64,000 nucleotides of DNA from Enterobacteriaceae bacterium (GTDB taxonomy: Bacteria; Pseudomonadota; Gammaproteobacteria; Enterobacterales; Enterobacteriaceae), in contig JAIRVT010000032.1 of the NCBI GenBank assembly GCA_031253755.1, forward strand, positions 21,844 through 85,843, in the 5' to 3' direction. The position numbers and the translations under genes were made by a program. The notes beneath the pieces were generated by a model. The model saw nothing but the letters and a program-made list of their open reading frames with translations, was not told the origin of the DNA and ran no database searches. Within the stretch, counting starts at the first letter, position 1, and every line of letters begins with the position of its first letter. Of the stretch, positions 13,187 through 22,868 are shown piece by piece.

Positions 13187-13807
13187 TCATGTTACTGCGG
13201 ACAGTGAGAAACCGTGGGTTTTAAAATAATCAGGGATCACATTTTTGTTGGCTACGTGAATCGCATTGATGCCTACTTTTTTGGCAGCATCAACATGTTC
13301 CCAGAGGTCATCAAAAAAAATCGCCTGATCAGCAGTGACACCTTCGGTTTCAATAACATGCTTGAAGAGGTTCAGGCTCGGTTTACGCATTCCTAAATCA
13401 TGAGACAGATAAAGGGAATCTACTGATGCTATGATTTCAGGATAATGCTTTGGCCAATACTGAAAATGCAGATGGTTTGTGTTGGATAACACTACGACTC
13501 GATGTCCCTGCTCACGCAGTTTATTCATCAGTGCAATAACTTCCTGCCTGACACCGATAAACAGGGCATTCCAGCCTTCAGTGAATTGTTCAAAGCTGAG
13601 AGAAATTTCTAATTCATCGCATAGTATTTCGGCGAATTCTGTATCCGTGATTTGCCCACATTCATGTTTTTCAAACGTCTCGCCAATAATGGGAAATTTT
13701 GTGGTCAAATTTGCCAATGGCGTCCCGCTCAAATTACTCCAGACAGCCAGTACTCTTTTAAAATCAATATCAATAATCACGTTACCCATATCGAAAATAT
13801 ACAGCAT
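13187..13807 (-). CDS. yihX: HAD-family alpha-D-glucose-1-phosphatase YihX
   Basis: YihX dephosphorylates alpha-glucose-1-phosphate. The start chosen is ATG 13807 (MLYIFDMGNVIIDIDF) because it matches the E. coli N-terminus and follows AGGAGAG; an upstream ATG at 13849 would add 14 unlikely residues. HAD motifs: FDMGN (nucleophile Asp), VVLSNTN (motif II), and GMRKP (motif III Lys) followed by FFDD (motif IV). 206 aa versus about 199 in E. coli. Confidence 0.93.
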   Translation of the reverse strand: MLYIFDMGNVIIDIDFKRVLAVWSNLSGTPLANLTTKFPIIGETFEKHECGQITDTEFAEILCDELEISLSFEQFTEGWNALFIGVRQEVIALMNKLREQGHRVVVLSNTNHLHFQYWPKHYPEIIASVDSLYLSHDLGMRKPSLNLFKHVIETEGVTADQAIFFDDLWEHVDAAKKVGINAIHVANKNVIPDYFKTHGFSLSAVT

Positions 13808-13990
13808 AATCTCTCCTGACTGGTGCATGTTGTTTTGTCGTTTTATCATACTTTCAGCAAGAAAAAAGCGAAAAACAAATCACAATTTGACCAACCTATA
13901 TTGAAAAGGTTGTAACAGATCGCTGAATCACAATATAGACAGTTTATTAGGGGAAAAGAGCCGAGGAAAGAGCTCGCCCAGAAGATATTA

Positions 13991-14050
13991 TATACCCTAT
14001 GGATTGCGCGTGGCTCAATAAAGAAGCAATTTGAACGCAGTTTGAACAAT
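13991..14050. repeat. Possible fragment of the TATACCC repeat family
   Basis: TATACCCTATGGATT at 13991-14005 equals the left end of the element at 11428. The following bases diverge but contain CAATTTGAAC-like sequence. It sits between yihX and typA with no right-hand end identified, so it is at best a decayed copy. Confidence 0.4.
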
Positions 14051-14097
14051 GAAAAGAACAGAACTCAGGGTGCCGAAGCACCCTAAGCCGCTAAAAA

Positions 14098-15918
14098 TTA
14101 CTCTTTACCGCGGTTTGCGCGGCGACGATCATTTTCAGTCAGGTGGCGTTTACGCAGACGAATGGACTGTGGCGTTACTTCAACCAGTTCGTCATCATCG
14201 ATAAACTCCAGCGCTTGTTCCAGTGTTTTCTTGATGTGCGGAGTCAGTGTTGTCGCCTCATCAGTACCGGATGCACGCATGTTAGTCAGTTTCTTACCGG
14301 TCAGACAGTTAACCGTCAAATCGTTGGAACGGGAATGAATACCGATGATCTGGCCTTCATAAACTTCCGTACCATGACCGAGGAACAGTTTACCGCGCTC
14401 TTGCAGGCTATACAGCGCATAAGCAACCGCTTTACCCTGACCGTTAGAAATCAGTACACCGTTCAGGCGGCGACCAATTTCACCTGCACGAACGTCATCA
14501 TAGTGGCTGAATGTTGCGTACAGCAGGCCAGTACCGGAAGTCATGGTCATAAATTCAGTACGGAAGCCAATCAGACCACGGCTTGGGATCACATAATCCA
14601 GACGCACACGACCTTTGCCATCTGGCAGCATATCGCGCATATCGCCTTTACGTTCACCCAGCGCCTGCATCACATCGCCCTGATGCTGCTCTTCGATATC
14701 CAGAGTCACCTGCTCGAAAGGTTCTTGTTTACGGCCGTCAATGTCACGGAAAATAACTTTCGGACGGGAAACCGCCAGTTCGAAACCTTCACGACGCATA
14801 TTTTCAATCAGAACGGAAAGGTGCAATTCACCACGACCGGATACACGGAAAGCATCTGGATCTTCGGTTTCTTCAACACGCAGGGCCACGTTGTGAACCA
14901 GTTCTTTCTTCAGGCGATCAAGGATCTGGCGTGAGGTGACATATTTGCCTTCACGGCCACAGAAAGGAGAGGTATTAACACAGAAATACATGCTGACTGT
15001 CGGCTCATCAACCGCCAGTGCTGGCAGCGCTTCAACGGCATTGACTTCGCACAGGGTGTCAGAGATGTTCAGGTCACCCAAACCGGTAATAGCGATGATG
15101 TCGCCGGCTTCCGCTTGCTCAGTTTCGATACGCTCCAGACCCAAGTGGCTGAAAACTTTACCGACTTTACCGTTGCGGGTTTTACCTTCGCTGTCAATCA
15201 GCGTGATATTCTGGTTTGGTTTTACCACACCGCGTTTGATACGACCGATGCCGATAACACCGACGTAGTTGTTGTAATCCAGCTGTGAAATCTGCATCTG
15301 GAACGGGCCATCCAGATCTACTTTAGGCGGTTCAACATGGTCAACAATGGCCTGATACAGCGGAGTCATGTCTTCTGCCATATCAGTGTGGTCGTTACCG
15401 GCAATACCCATCAGTGCAGAAGCATAGACGATAGGGAAATCCAGTTGTTCATCCGTTGCGCCGAGGTTAACGAACAGGTCGAATACCTGATCCACCACCC
15501 AGTCAGGACGTGCGCCGGGACGGTCAACTTTATTGATAACCACGATTGGCTTTAAACCATGAGCGAAAGCTTTCTGGGTCACGAAACGAGTTTGTGGCAT
15601 CGGGCCATCCATCGCATCGACCAACAGCAAAACACTGTCAACCATCGACATCACGCGCTCTACTTCGCCACCGAAGTCGGCGTGCCCTGGGGTATCTACG
15701 ATATTGATACGGTAGTCATTCCATTTAATGGCGGTGTTTTTTGCAAGAATGGTGATACCGCGTTCTTTTTCCAGGTCATTGGAATCCATTACGCGCTCAG
15801 TTGCTGCTGCACGCTCACCAAATGTACCGGATTGTTGTAGGAGTTTATCAACCAGTGTCGTTTTGCCATGGTCAACGTGGGCGATAATGGCAATGTTTCT
15901 TAAGTTATTAATTGACAA
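14098..15918 (-). CDS. typA: Ribosome-associated translational GTPase TypA/BipA
   Basis: TypA/BipA is a 70S-binding GTPase of the EF-G/LepA family involved in 50S maturation and stress or cold adaptation. The 606-aa protein has the G1 loop AHVDHGKTT near the start, the DTPGHADF G3 motif, the NKVDRPGA G4 motif, EF-G-like domains, and the BipA-specific C-terminal domain. It is divergent from glnA, as in E. coli. Confidence 0.97.
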   Translation of the reverse strand: MSINNLRNIAIIAHVDHGKTTLVDKLLQQSGTFGERAAATERVMDSNDLEKERGITILAKNTAIKWNDYRINIVDTPGHADFGGEVERVMSMVDSVLLLVDAMDGPMPQTRFVTQKAFAHGLKPIVVINKVDRPGARPDWVVDQVFDLFVNLGATDEQLDFPIVYASALMGIAGNDHTDMAEDMTPLYQAIVDHVEPPKVDLDGPFQMQISQLDYNNYVGVIGIGRIKRGVVKPNQNITLIDSEGKTRNGKVGKVFSHLGLERIETEQAEAGDIIAITGLGDLNISDTLCEVNAVEALPALAVDEPTVSMYFCVNTSPFCGREGKYVTSRQILDRLKKELVHNVALRVEETEDPDAFRVSGRGELHLSVLIENMRREGFELAVSRPKVIFRDIDGRKQEPFEQVTLDIEEQHQGDVMQALGERKGDMRDMLPDGKGRVRLDYVIPSRGLIGFRTEFMTMTSGTGLLYATFSHYDDVRAGEIGRRLNGVLISNGQGKAVAYALYSLQERGKLFLGHGTEVYEGQIIGIHSRSNDLTVNCLTGKKLTNMRASGTDEATTLTPHIKKTLEQALEFIDDDELVEVTPQSIRLRKRHLTENDRRRANRGKE

Positions 15919-16274
15919 GTATTTTTACCGTTTTAGCTATTTGAGGAAATATTAAATGGGGATAACATGGCTGGCGCGATGCGACTCTCATCTAACACAA
16001 ATATGGTGCTATTTTACACGTTCTGACTACAGAGTGAAATAAATGTGAGATGTATCACTTTCGGAATTTAACGTTTTTGGCGTATAAATCAGTTGTAGCC
16101 TAATAGTTTGGCATAATAATAATCACTACTGCTCTTGTTTAATGACGATGAATGTCATGGTTATGGGAGTCATGGTTATGATGACAGAGCATGATGGAAG
16201 ACATTGTGTCATTTAATTGTACGAAGGCATAAAGGCAAAAGTAATTCACCATGAAAGTGCATTGAAACGGGTTT

Positions 16275-16291
16275 TGCACTAATTTAGTGCA
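16275..16291. promoter_or_regulatory. NtrC enhancer site upstream of glnA
   Basis: TGCACTAATTTAGTGCA is a perfect 17-bp palindrome matching the NtrC consensus (TGCAC-N7-GTGCA). It lies about 95-110 bp upstream of the sigma-54 core at 16387, typical enhancer spacing for glnAp2. A degenerate second site may lie just upstream around 16255-16275. A 15-bp direct repeat (GTCATGGTTATG units at 16154-16165 and 16169-16180) lies in the same typA-glnA intergenic region and has no known role. Confidence 0.88.
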
Positions 16292-16386
16292 TATTATCTT
16301 AAGAATTTGGCTTAAAAACGTCCTTTACCTTTTACCCGCTTTTGGGATCTACACACATATCCTGAAATTCAAGGGATTATAAAAGT

Positions 16387-16402
16387 TGGCACGCTTTTCG
16401 CT
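16387..16402 (+). promoter_or_regulatory. Sigma-54 promoter of glnA (glnAp2-like)
   Basis: TGGCACGCTTTTCGCT has GG at -24 (16388-16389) and GC at -12 (16400-16401), exactly 12 bp apart, and closely resembles E. coli glnAp2. Expected to be activated by phosphorylated NtrC under nitrogen limitation. Confidence 0.9.
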
Positions 16403-16490
16403 ATAGACCTTCACAACAGCTTTTAAAATAGATTTGCATCATCGTTTGAGCATTAAAAATTGCAATAAAGAAAAACCAGGAGAACTCAAT

Positions 16491-17900
16491 ATGTCCGTTG
16501 AACATGTCTTGTCCATGATTGAAGAGCATCAGGTGAAATTTATTGATTTACGTTTTACTGATACGAAAGGTAAAGAACAGCACATCACTATTCCTGCCCA
16601 TCAGGTTGATGAAGATTTCTTCGAAGATGGCAAAATGTTTGACGGTTCATCTATCAAAGGCTGGAAAGGCATTAATGAATCCGACATGGTATTGATGCCG
16701 GATACCACCACTGCCATGCTTGATCCTTTCTTTGATGATGCCACGCTGATTATTCGCTGCGATATTCTGGAACCCGGCACTATGCAGGGCTATAGCCGTG
16801 ACCCGCGTTCTATCGCAAAACGGGCCGAAGATTTCCTGCGTGCGAGCGATATCGCGGATACCGTTCTGTTTGGGCCAGAACCTGAATTCTTCCTGTTCGA
16901 TGATATCCGTTTTGGCAGCTCCATTGCCGGTTCTTACTATCATATTGATGATACTGAAGCGGCATGGAACAGCGGCACAAAATATGAAGGTGGCAACAAA
17001 GGCCATCGCCCCGGCGTTAAGGGTGGCTACTTCCCGGTGCCGCCAGTCGATTCTTCTCAGGATTTGCGCTCAGCCATGTGTCTGACCATGGAACAAATGG
17101 GGCTGGTTGTGGAAGCGCACCACCATGAAGTGGCGACAGCAGGCCAGAATGAAATCGCAACCCGTTTCAATACCATGACCAAAAAAGCGGATGAAACGCA
17201 GATTTACAAGTATGTCGTCCATAATGTCGCCCACAATTTTGGCAAGACCGCCACATTTATGCCAAAACCGCTGGTAGGCGATAACGGTTCCGGGATGCAC
17301 TGCCATATGTCACTGTCCAAAAATGGCGTGAACCTGTTTGCCGGTGACAAATACGGCGGCCTGTCAGAACTGGCGCTTTACTATATCGGCGGTGTTATCA
17401 AACACGCCCGCGCCCTGAATGCGTTTACCAACCCGACCACCAACTCGTATAAACGTCTGGTTCCCGGTTTTGAAGCGCCGGTCATGTTGGCCTATTCCGC
17501 CCGTAACCGCTCCGCGTCTATCCGCATTCCGGTGGTCGCCAGCAGTAAAGCCCGCCGGATTGAAGTCCGTTTCCCTGATCCGGCAGCAAACCCTTACTTG
17601 TCTTTTGCCGCGTTGCTGATGGCCGGTCTTGATGGAATTATCAACAAAATCCATCCGGGCGATGCGATGGACAAAAACCTGTACGATCTGCCTGCTGAAG
17701 AAGCGCAGGAGATCCCAACTGTCGCTTCTTCTCTGGAAGATGCTCTGGCTGCGCTGGATGCAGACCGTGAATTCCTGACGCGCGGCGGTGTTTTCACTGA
17801 TGAGGCCATTGATGCTTATATCGGTGTATTGAAGGAAGAAATTGAGCGGGTTCGTATGACGCCACATCCGTTGGAGTTTGAACTGTATTACAGCGTGTAA
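16491..17900 (+). CDS. glnA: Glutamine synthetase type I
   Basis: Makes glutamine from glutamate, ammonia and ATP as a dodecamer. The start at 16491 ([13 protein letters not shown]) is chosen from E. coli homology and the AGGAGA at 16478-16483, giving the standard 469 aa; an upstream in-frame ATG at 16434 has no support. The active-site loop (FDGSSIKGW), [10 protein letters not shown], the ATP-binding region ([10 protein letters not shown]) and the adenylylation-site Tyr in NLYDLPAEE are present, so GlnE-type regulation is expected. First gene of glnA-ntrB-ntrC. Confidence 0.97.
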   Translation: MSVEHVLSMIEEHQVKFIDLRFTDTKGKEQHITIPAHQVDEDFFEDGKMFDGSSIKGWKGINESDMVLMPDTTTAMLDPFFDDATLIIRCDILEPGTMQGYSRDPRSIAKRAEDFLRASDIADTVLFGPEPEFFLFDDIRFGSSIAGSYYHIDDTEAAWNSGTKYEGGNKGHRPGVKGGYFPVPPVDSSQDLRSAMCLTMEQMGLVVEAHHHEVATAGQNEIATRFNTMTKKADETQIYKYVVHNVAHNFGKTATFMPKPLVGDNGSGMHCHMSLSKNGVNLFAGDKYGGLSELALYYIGGVIKHARALNAFTNPTTNSYKRLVPGFEAPVMLAYSARNRSASIRIPVVASSKARRIEVRFPDPAANPYLSFAALLMAGLDGIINKIHPGDAMDKNLYDLPAEEAQEIPTVASSLEDALAALDADREFLTRGGVFTDEAIDAYIGVLKEEIERVRMTPHPLEFELYYSV

Positions 17901-17995
17901 CGCTTAACAGCCCATATTTGATTGCCGTGGACTTGTTTTATTTAGCACAGACTTGTTTTATCAGCACAGACTTGCTTTGTTGCCGTGAACCTTTT

Positions 17996-18022
17996 AGCCC
18001 ATCTTCGGATGGGTTCTTTTCT
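17996..18022 (+). terminator. glnA-ntrB intergenic terminator/attenuator
   Basis: Stem AGCCCATC / GATGGGTT with a TTCG tetraloop (17996-18015), followed by CTTTTCTC. It should end most glnA transcripts, with read-through to ntrBC. Just upstream (about 17945-17980) the phrase AGCACAGACTTG is repeated. In enteric relatives this 3'UTR can yield the sRNA GlnZ; I cannot establish that here. Confidence 0.8.
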
Positions 18023-18067
18023 CTTTGAAAAGCGCGGGGGATAAATTTGTGATCGAATAAGGTACAA

Positions 18068-18097
18068 TGCACCAAAATAGTGCAATAAAATCGTGCA
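18068..18097. promoter_or_regulatory. Two overlapping NtrC-type sites before ntrB
   Basis: TGCACCAAAATAGTGCA (18068-18084) is followed by TGCAATAAAATCGTGCA (18081-18097), sharing the central TGCA. In E. coli an NtrC site at the glnL promoter represses it. The second, weaker site 13 bp further on is unusual phasing and ends 15 bp before the ntrB start. Confidence 0.75.
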
Positions 18098-18112
18098 AAG
18101 GTTGGATGGCAA

Positions 18113-19186
18113 ATGGCTGATTTTCCCAAAGCGGGTTTTTCTAAAGAAAATATCCCCACAACAGAACTGCTTCTTGATTCCCTGATAAACAGCGTCTTGG
18201 TATTGGATAACGAGCTAATTATCCACTATGCCAACCATTCTGCCATGCAGCTTCTGGCACAAAGTACCCGTAAACTATTCGGCACGCCGCTTCCGGTACT
18301 GTTCAGCTATATCTCGCTGGATACGGAATTTATGCGCTCCAGCCTGATTGATGGACACAGTTTTACCGATAATGAAGTGATCTTGGTGATTAATAATCAC
18401 TCACATGTTATGTCGCTCAGTGCCCAACCGATTTCCGAACAGTTTATTCTGCTGGAACTCGCTCCTATGGATAGTCAGCGTCGTTTAAGCCAAGAGCAGG
18501 TACAACAGGCACAGCAGGCGGCTGCGAGGGAGTTGGTTCGGGGGCTGGCACATGAAATCAAAAATCCGTTGGGAGGATTGCGAGGCGCTGCGCAATTACT
18601 GGCGAAAGCCCTGCCGGATCCCTCCCTGAACGAATATACTCAGGTCATTATTGAGCAGGCGGACAGGCTGCGCACACTGGTGGATCGGTTATTGGGGCCG
18701 CAACATCCGGGCGCGCAGATTAGCCAGAGCATCCATCATGTGGTGGAGCGGGTTTATCAGCTTGTCTCATTGGAAATGGCGGCCAATGTCAGTTTGATCA
18801 AGGATTATGATCCCAGCTTGCCGGAGTTGTCTCATTATCCTGACCAGATTGAACAGGTGTTGCTGAACATCACCCGCAACGCGTTACGGGCATTGGGTGA
18901 CAACGGTGGCACTATTACCCTGCGCACCCGGACAGCGTTCCAAGTTACCTTACACGGTGAGCGTTACCGTTTAGCCGCCCGAATTGATATTGAAGATAAC
19001 GGGCCGGGCATTCCGCCCAATATTCAGGACACGCTATTCTACCCCATGGTGAGTGGGCATGAGGGCGGCACCGGGCTTGGGTTATCTATCGCCCGCAACC
19101 TGATCGACCAACATGCCGGGAAAATTGAATTTACCAGTTGGCCGGGGCATACGGCATTTTCCATTTACCTGCCGATCAAGAAATAG
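18113..19186 (+). CDS. glnL: Nitrogen regulation sensor kinase NtrB (GlnL)
   Basis: Phosphorylates or dephosphorylates NtrC according to PII state. The 357-aa cytosolic protein has an N-terminal PAS domain (about 10-125), a dimerisation/phosphoacceptor helix with [14 protein letters not shown] (His about 147), and an HATPase domain with N-box ([11 protein letters not shown]), DNGPGIP and [12 protein letters not shown]. The start ATG 18113 fits the E. coli length. Ends 8 bp before ntrC. Confidence 0.95.
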   Translation: MADFPKAGFSKENIPTTELLLDSLINSVLVLDNELIIHYANHSAMQLLAQSTRKLFGTPLPVLFSYISLDTEFMRSSLIDGHSFTDNEVILVINNHSHVMSLSAQPISEQFILLELAPMDSQRRLSQEQVQQAQQAAARELVRGLAHEIKNPLGGLRGAAQLLAKALPDPSLNEYTQVIIEQADRLRTLVDRLLGPQHPGAQISQSIHHVVERVYQLVSLEMAANVSLIKDYDPSLPELSHYPDQIEQVLLNITRNALRALGDNGGTITLRTRTAFQVTLHGERYRLAARIDIEDNGPGIPPNIQDTLFYPMVSGHEGGTGLGLSIARNLIDQHAGKIEFTSWPGHTAFSIYLPIKK

Positions 19187-19194
19187 GAGAGACC

Positions 19195-20670
19195 ATGCAG
19201 CGAGGAAAAATCTGGATCGTTGATGACGACAGTTCTATCCGTTGGGTACTTGAACGGGCGCTGAAAAGCGCAGGCATGGAATGTATCAGTTTTGAGAATG
19301 CCGATGCTGTTCTGGCTGCGCTGGCAAAAGTTAATGCCGAAGCGAAAGATAATCCTGAAGCGCAAGATCAGCCTGAAGTTTTGCTCTCGGATATCCGTAT
19401 GCCGGGGCTGGATGGGCTGAGTTTACTCAATCGGGTCAAACAGGTGAGCCCGCAACTTCCGGTCATCATTATGACCGCCCATTCCGATTTGGATGCTGCT
19501 GTCAGTGCCTATCAGCACGGTGCATTTGATTATCTGCCGAAACCTTTCGATATTGATGAAACCGTCGCGTTGGTTGAACGCGCCTTGGTTTTTTATCGCG
19601 AACAGCATTACCGTGAACAGCAGCACACCTCCCACAATCCGAAAATCACGCCATCGGTGTCTGAAATGATCGGAGAAGCGCCGGCTATGCAGGAGGTTTA
19701 CCGGATTATCGGACGGCTGTCCCGCTCTTCTATCAGCGTGTTAATCAATGGTGAATCAGGAACCGGAAAAGAGCTGGTGGCGCAGGCCCTGCATCGCCAC
19801 AGCCCAAGATCTGCCACACCTTTTATTGCACTGAATATGGCGGCGATCCCGAAAGATCTCATTGAGTCAGAGTTATTCGGTCATGAGAAAGGCGCTTTCA
19901 CCGGTGCTAATCAGGTGCGACACGGGCGTTTCGAACAAGCCAATGGCGGTTCGCTGTTTCTGGATGAAATCGGCGATATGCCGCTGGATATCCAAACACG
20001 CCTGTTGCGGGTTCTGGCAGAAGGGCAGTTTTATCGGGTGGGTGGCTATGCCCCGGTAAAAGTGGATGTGCGCATTATCGCCGCGACGCACCAGAACCTT
20101 GAGCAGCGGGTAAAAGAGGGCAAATTCCGCGAAGACCTTTATCATCGGCTGAATGTCATTCGTATGCAGTTGCCGCCGTTGCGGGATCGTGCAGAAGATA
20201 TTCCTCGTCTGGCGCAACATTTTTTGCAGCAGACGGCAAAAGAACTGGGTGTTGAAGCCAAAGAGTTACATCCTGAGACCGAAAAAGCGCTGATGAACCT
20301 GTCATGGTCAGGAAACGTGCGTCAACTGGAGAACGTGTGTCGTTGGCTGACGGTAATGGCGGCCAGCAAGGAAATTCTGCCACGGGATTTACCGGCAGAT
20401 TTGATTGAGCATCAATCAGGCGAACACATCGATAAGATTTCTGTTTTCCAATCATCATCACCGGAAGAGTGGTCACAGCAATTGGCAGCATGGGCAAAAA
20501 ATGCCTTACAAAACGGCTGTACCGACCTGCTTTCCGATGCGTTGCCACTATTAGAGCGAACTTTACTGAACTGCGCACTGGCCCATACCAATGGACATAA
20601 ACAGGAAGCCGCCCGTTTGCTTGGTTGGGGAAGGAATACGATTACACGGAAATTGAAAGAATTTGGGTGA
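19195..20670 (+). CDS. glnG: Sigma-54 activator NtrC (GlnG)
   Basis: NtrC~P activates sigma-54 promoters such as glnAp2. The start ATG 19195 (MQRGKIWIVDDDSS) matches E. coli and follows AGGAGAG. Receiver phosphoacceptor is D66 (LLSDIRMPG) rather than D54, because 12 extra residues (EAKDNPEAQDQP region) from an 18-bp imperfect duplication at 19336-19371 sit in the loop before it. The AAA+ domain has GESGTGKE and the sigma-54 contact GAFTGA, and a Fis-type HTH closes the 491-aa protein. The insertion lies on the receiver surface, so function is probably kept. Confidence 0.96.
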   Translation: MQRGKIWIVDDDSSIRWVLERALKSAGMECISFENADAVLAALAKVNAEAKDNPEAQDQPEVLLSDIRMPGLDGLSLLNRVKQVSPQLPVIIMTAHSDLDAAVSAYQHGAFDYLPKPFDIDETVALVERALVFYREQHYREQQHTSHNPKITPSVSEMIGEAPAMQEVYRIIGRLSRSSISVLINGESGTGKELVAQALHRHSPRSATPFIALNMAAIPKDLIESELFGHEKGAFTGANQVRHGRFEQANGGSLFLDEIGDMPLDIQTRLLRVLAEGQFYRVGGYAPVKVDVRIIAATHQNLEQRVKEGKFREDLYHRLNVIRMQLPPLRDRAEDIPRLAQHFLQQTAKELGVEAKELHPETEKALMNLSWSGNVRQLENVCRWLTVMAASKEILPRDLPADLIEHQSGEHIDKISVFQSSSPEEWSQQLAAWAKNALQNGCTDLLSDALPLLERTLLNCALAHTNGHKQEAARLLGWGRNTITRKLKEFG

Positions 20671-20671
20671 T

Positions 20672-22045
20672 TCATATCACCCGTGAAAACTGCCTCTGGC
20701 GCATCTGAGTGCGCAGATAACTATCAAAACACATGCAGATATTGCGGATTAGCAAACGCCCTTTTGGGGATACCTGAATCGCGGTTTCGGTGATCTCCAC
20801 CAGACCGTCTTCTGCCAATGGTGCCAATAATTGCAAATCTTCCGCAAAATAATCCACGAAGTTCACGGCATAATGTTGCGCAATCTCGGCAAAATTCAGC
20901 CGGAAGTTACAAATCAGCGCCTTAATCACGTCACGGCGAATACAATCATCCTGTGTGAGCACTAAACCGCGCCATAACGCATTTCCGTGCGTTTCGACTT
21001 CGGCATAATAGGTTTTGAGATCTTTCTGGTTCTGCGCATAACTATCGCCCAACATACTGATGGCAGAAACTCCCATGCCCAATAAGTCACACTCCGCTTG
21101 TGTGGTGTAGCCCTGAAAATTACGGTGCAGGATGCCTTTTCGCTGAGCAATCGCCAGCTCATCATCAGGACGGGCGAAGTGATCCATGCCGATAAACTGA
21201 TAGCCGTTGCCCGTCAGTGTCGCAATAGTTTGCTGCAAAATATCCAGCTTCTGCGCTGCGCTGGGTAAATCAGCCTCTTTAATTTTACGCTGTGCCGCAA
21301 ATAAAGTCGGCATATGCGCATAATTGAACACACTCAGGCGATCAGGCGATAACGCCAGCACACGTTGCAGGGTAAAAGCAAAACTTTCGGCGGTCTGTTT
21401 CGGCAGGCCATAAATCAAATCGATACTGGTCGAACTAAAACCGGTTTTCCGCGCCCGTTTGACCAGTCCGAAGATAAAATTTTCGTCCTGTTCGCGGTTG
21501 ACCAGCTGCTGAACTTCCTTGTTGAAATCCTGCACGCCCATACTCAGGCGGTTAAAACCTTCATGGCGCAGATGGTCAATCACATCCAGCTCAATTTCAC
21601 GCGGATCAATCTCAATGGAAAGTTCGGCATCGGGCAGAAAATGGAAATGGCGGCGTAATATCGACATTAACCGGCTGATTTGCGCTTTATCCAGATAGGT
21701 TGGCGTGCCGCCGCCCCAGTGCATCTGGCTGACATGCCGCCGGGCAAATAATTTTGCCCGTTCTGCGATTTCGCGTTCCAGCACATTCAGGTATTCGTCA
21801 GCTTTATGTTTCTGCCGGGTAACCAGTTTATTGCAGCCACAGAAATAACAAAGTTTGTGGCAGAACGGGATATGGATATAGAGGGAAAGCGGGCGGTCAG
21901 GGTAACGTATAGCGGCCTGCGCAAACGCAGTATTATCGTACTGCTGGTTAAATTCTAATGCTGTGGGATATGAAGTATAGCGAGGCCCTGAATAATTGTA
22001 TTTCTGGATCAATGGCAGATCCCAGATAATGGTTTGCTCTGACAT
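20672..22045 (-). CDS. hemN: Oxygen-independent coproporphyrinogen III oxidase
   Basis: Radical-SAM enzyme converting coproporphyrinogen III to protoporphyrinogen IX without oxygen. The 457-aa protein has the CHKLCYFC cluster motif (C62, C66, C69) followed by C71, the HWGGGTPTYL motif, and the HemN C-terminal domain ending QFSRVI as in E. coli. Convergent with ntrC with a single base between the stops. Confidence 0.97.
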   Translation of the reverse strand: MSEQTIIWDLPLIQKYNYSGPRYTSYPTALEFNQQYDNTAFAQAAIRYPDRPLSLYIHIPFCHKLCYFCGCNKLVTRQKHKADEYLNVLEREIAERAKLFARRHVSQMHWGGGTPTYLDKAQISRLMSILRRHFHFLPDAELSIEIDPREIELDVIDHLRHEGFNRLSMGVQDFNKEVQQLVNREQDENFIFGLVKRARKTGFSSTSIDLIYGLPKQTAESFAFTLQRVLALSPDRLSVFNYAHMPTLFAAQRKIKEADLPSAAQKLDILQQTIATLTGNGYQFIGMDHFARPDDELAIAQRKGILHRNFQGYTTQAECDLLGMGVSAISMLGDSYAQNQKDLKTYYAEVETHGNALWRGLVLTQDDCIRRDVIKALICNFRLNFAEIAQHYAVNFVDYFAEDLQLLAPLAEDGLVEITETAIQVSPKGRLLIRNICMCFDSYLRTQMRQRQFSRVI

Positions 22046-22195
22046 GCTTATTCCTTCCGCTGTTCCGGCTCATCAAATCGTCGCCAAGTTTACCCAATAA
22101 CCGCAATAAATACCATATTAACAATATGGTTATGCTGTATGGTTATACTGCTCATCATTGGGCACTCTGTTTTTTAAAAACACGGCGAAGGCAAA

Positions 22196-22741
22196 TTACT
22201 TGCCCTTTAGCAACTGCATAATATCTTCTTTCTTCTCTTCTTCTTCGCTGTCTTCGTCTGTCAGCTCAATTCCCAGCTCTTCCATCAGGGCATCAATGCG
22301 ATCAAGCATAGTATCAACGTAGAGATTCTCTTCTTTCGAGAGTTTTTCGCCCTGCTCAACACGCGCCAGCAGCTCGTCCAGACGATCGTCATTTTCCAGC
22401 ATTTCCAGCTCTTCTTTTGGTGACAAACGAGGAGCCTGCATGGTTTTTGGTGTTTCAGTGACCGTTTTGATGTCTGCTTTTGTACCGGCAATCAAAGGAA
22501 CCGGAACTTTACTGCCGACGCGAGGATCCAGCTCTTTTTTGCCTCCGCGCTGTTTTTTAGCACTGTTTTCATCCTGATGACGGCTGCCAGATGGGTTACC
22601 GCGATGTTTTTTCTGCCGTTTGCGTTCACGCCCTTCCGCGTTCAACTCTTCGCGGCTTTTTCTTTTCTGTTTCGGTTTGCCCGCGTAGCCTGCTTTACCC
22701 GCTGAGGCTTTTGCCGGGGTTCTTTTCTTTAACTGGTTCAT
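22196..22741 (-). CDS. yihI: Der GTPase-activating protein YihI
   Basis: YihI stimulates the GTPase Der/EngA and so tunes 50S ribosome assembly. The 181-aa protein has a basic N-terminal half rich in Lys/Arg/Gly, a conserved LSPKEELEMLENDDRLDELL helix in the C-terminal part, and an acidic tail, the known YihI architecture. It lies next to hemN, as in E. coli. Confidence 0.92.
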   Translation of the reverse strand: MNQLKKRTPAKASAGKAGYAGKPKQKRKSREELNAEGRERKRQKKHRGNPSGSRHQDENSAKKQRGGKKELDPRVGSKVPVPLIAGTKADIKTVTETPKTMQAPRLSPKEELEMLENDDRLDELLARVEQGEKLSKEENLYVDTMLDRIDALMEELGIELTDEDSEEEEKKEDIMQLLKGK

Positions 22742-22868
22742 GGTTGTGACTCAACTCGCGTTATCAAGGTATTTTCGGCGGAATCTAACAGAATCCACTT
22801 ATAACATCCAATGTCATTTTAATTTCGACTAGTATTGAGGCACCTTAACTCAAATACTATAAACAATA

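Noticed and set aside
14143..14934. Long open frame antisense to typA
   Set aside because: It lies entirely inside the strongly conserved typA gene and has no recognisable family or translation signal; a shadow frame.
17901..18022. An sRNA gene (GlnZ) in the glnA 3'UTR
   Set aside because: Only a terminator hairpin is visible; I could not recognise a conserved seed, so I did not list an ncRNA.
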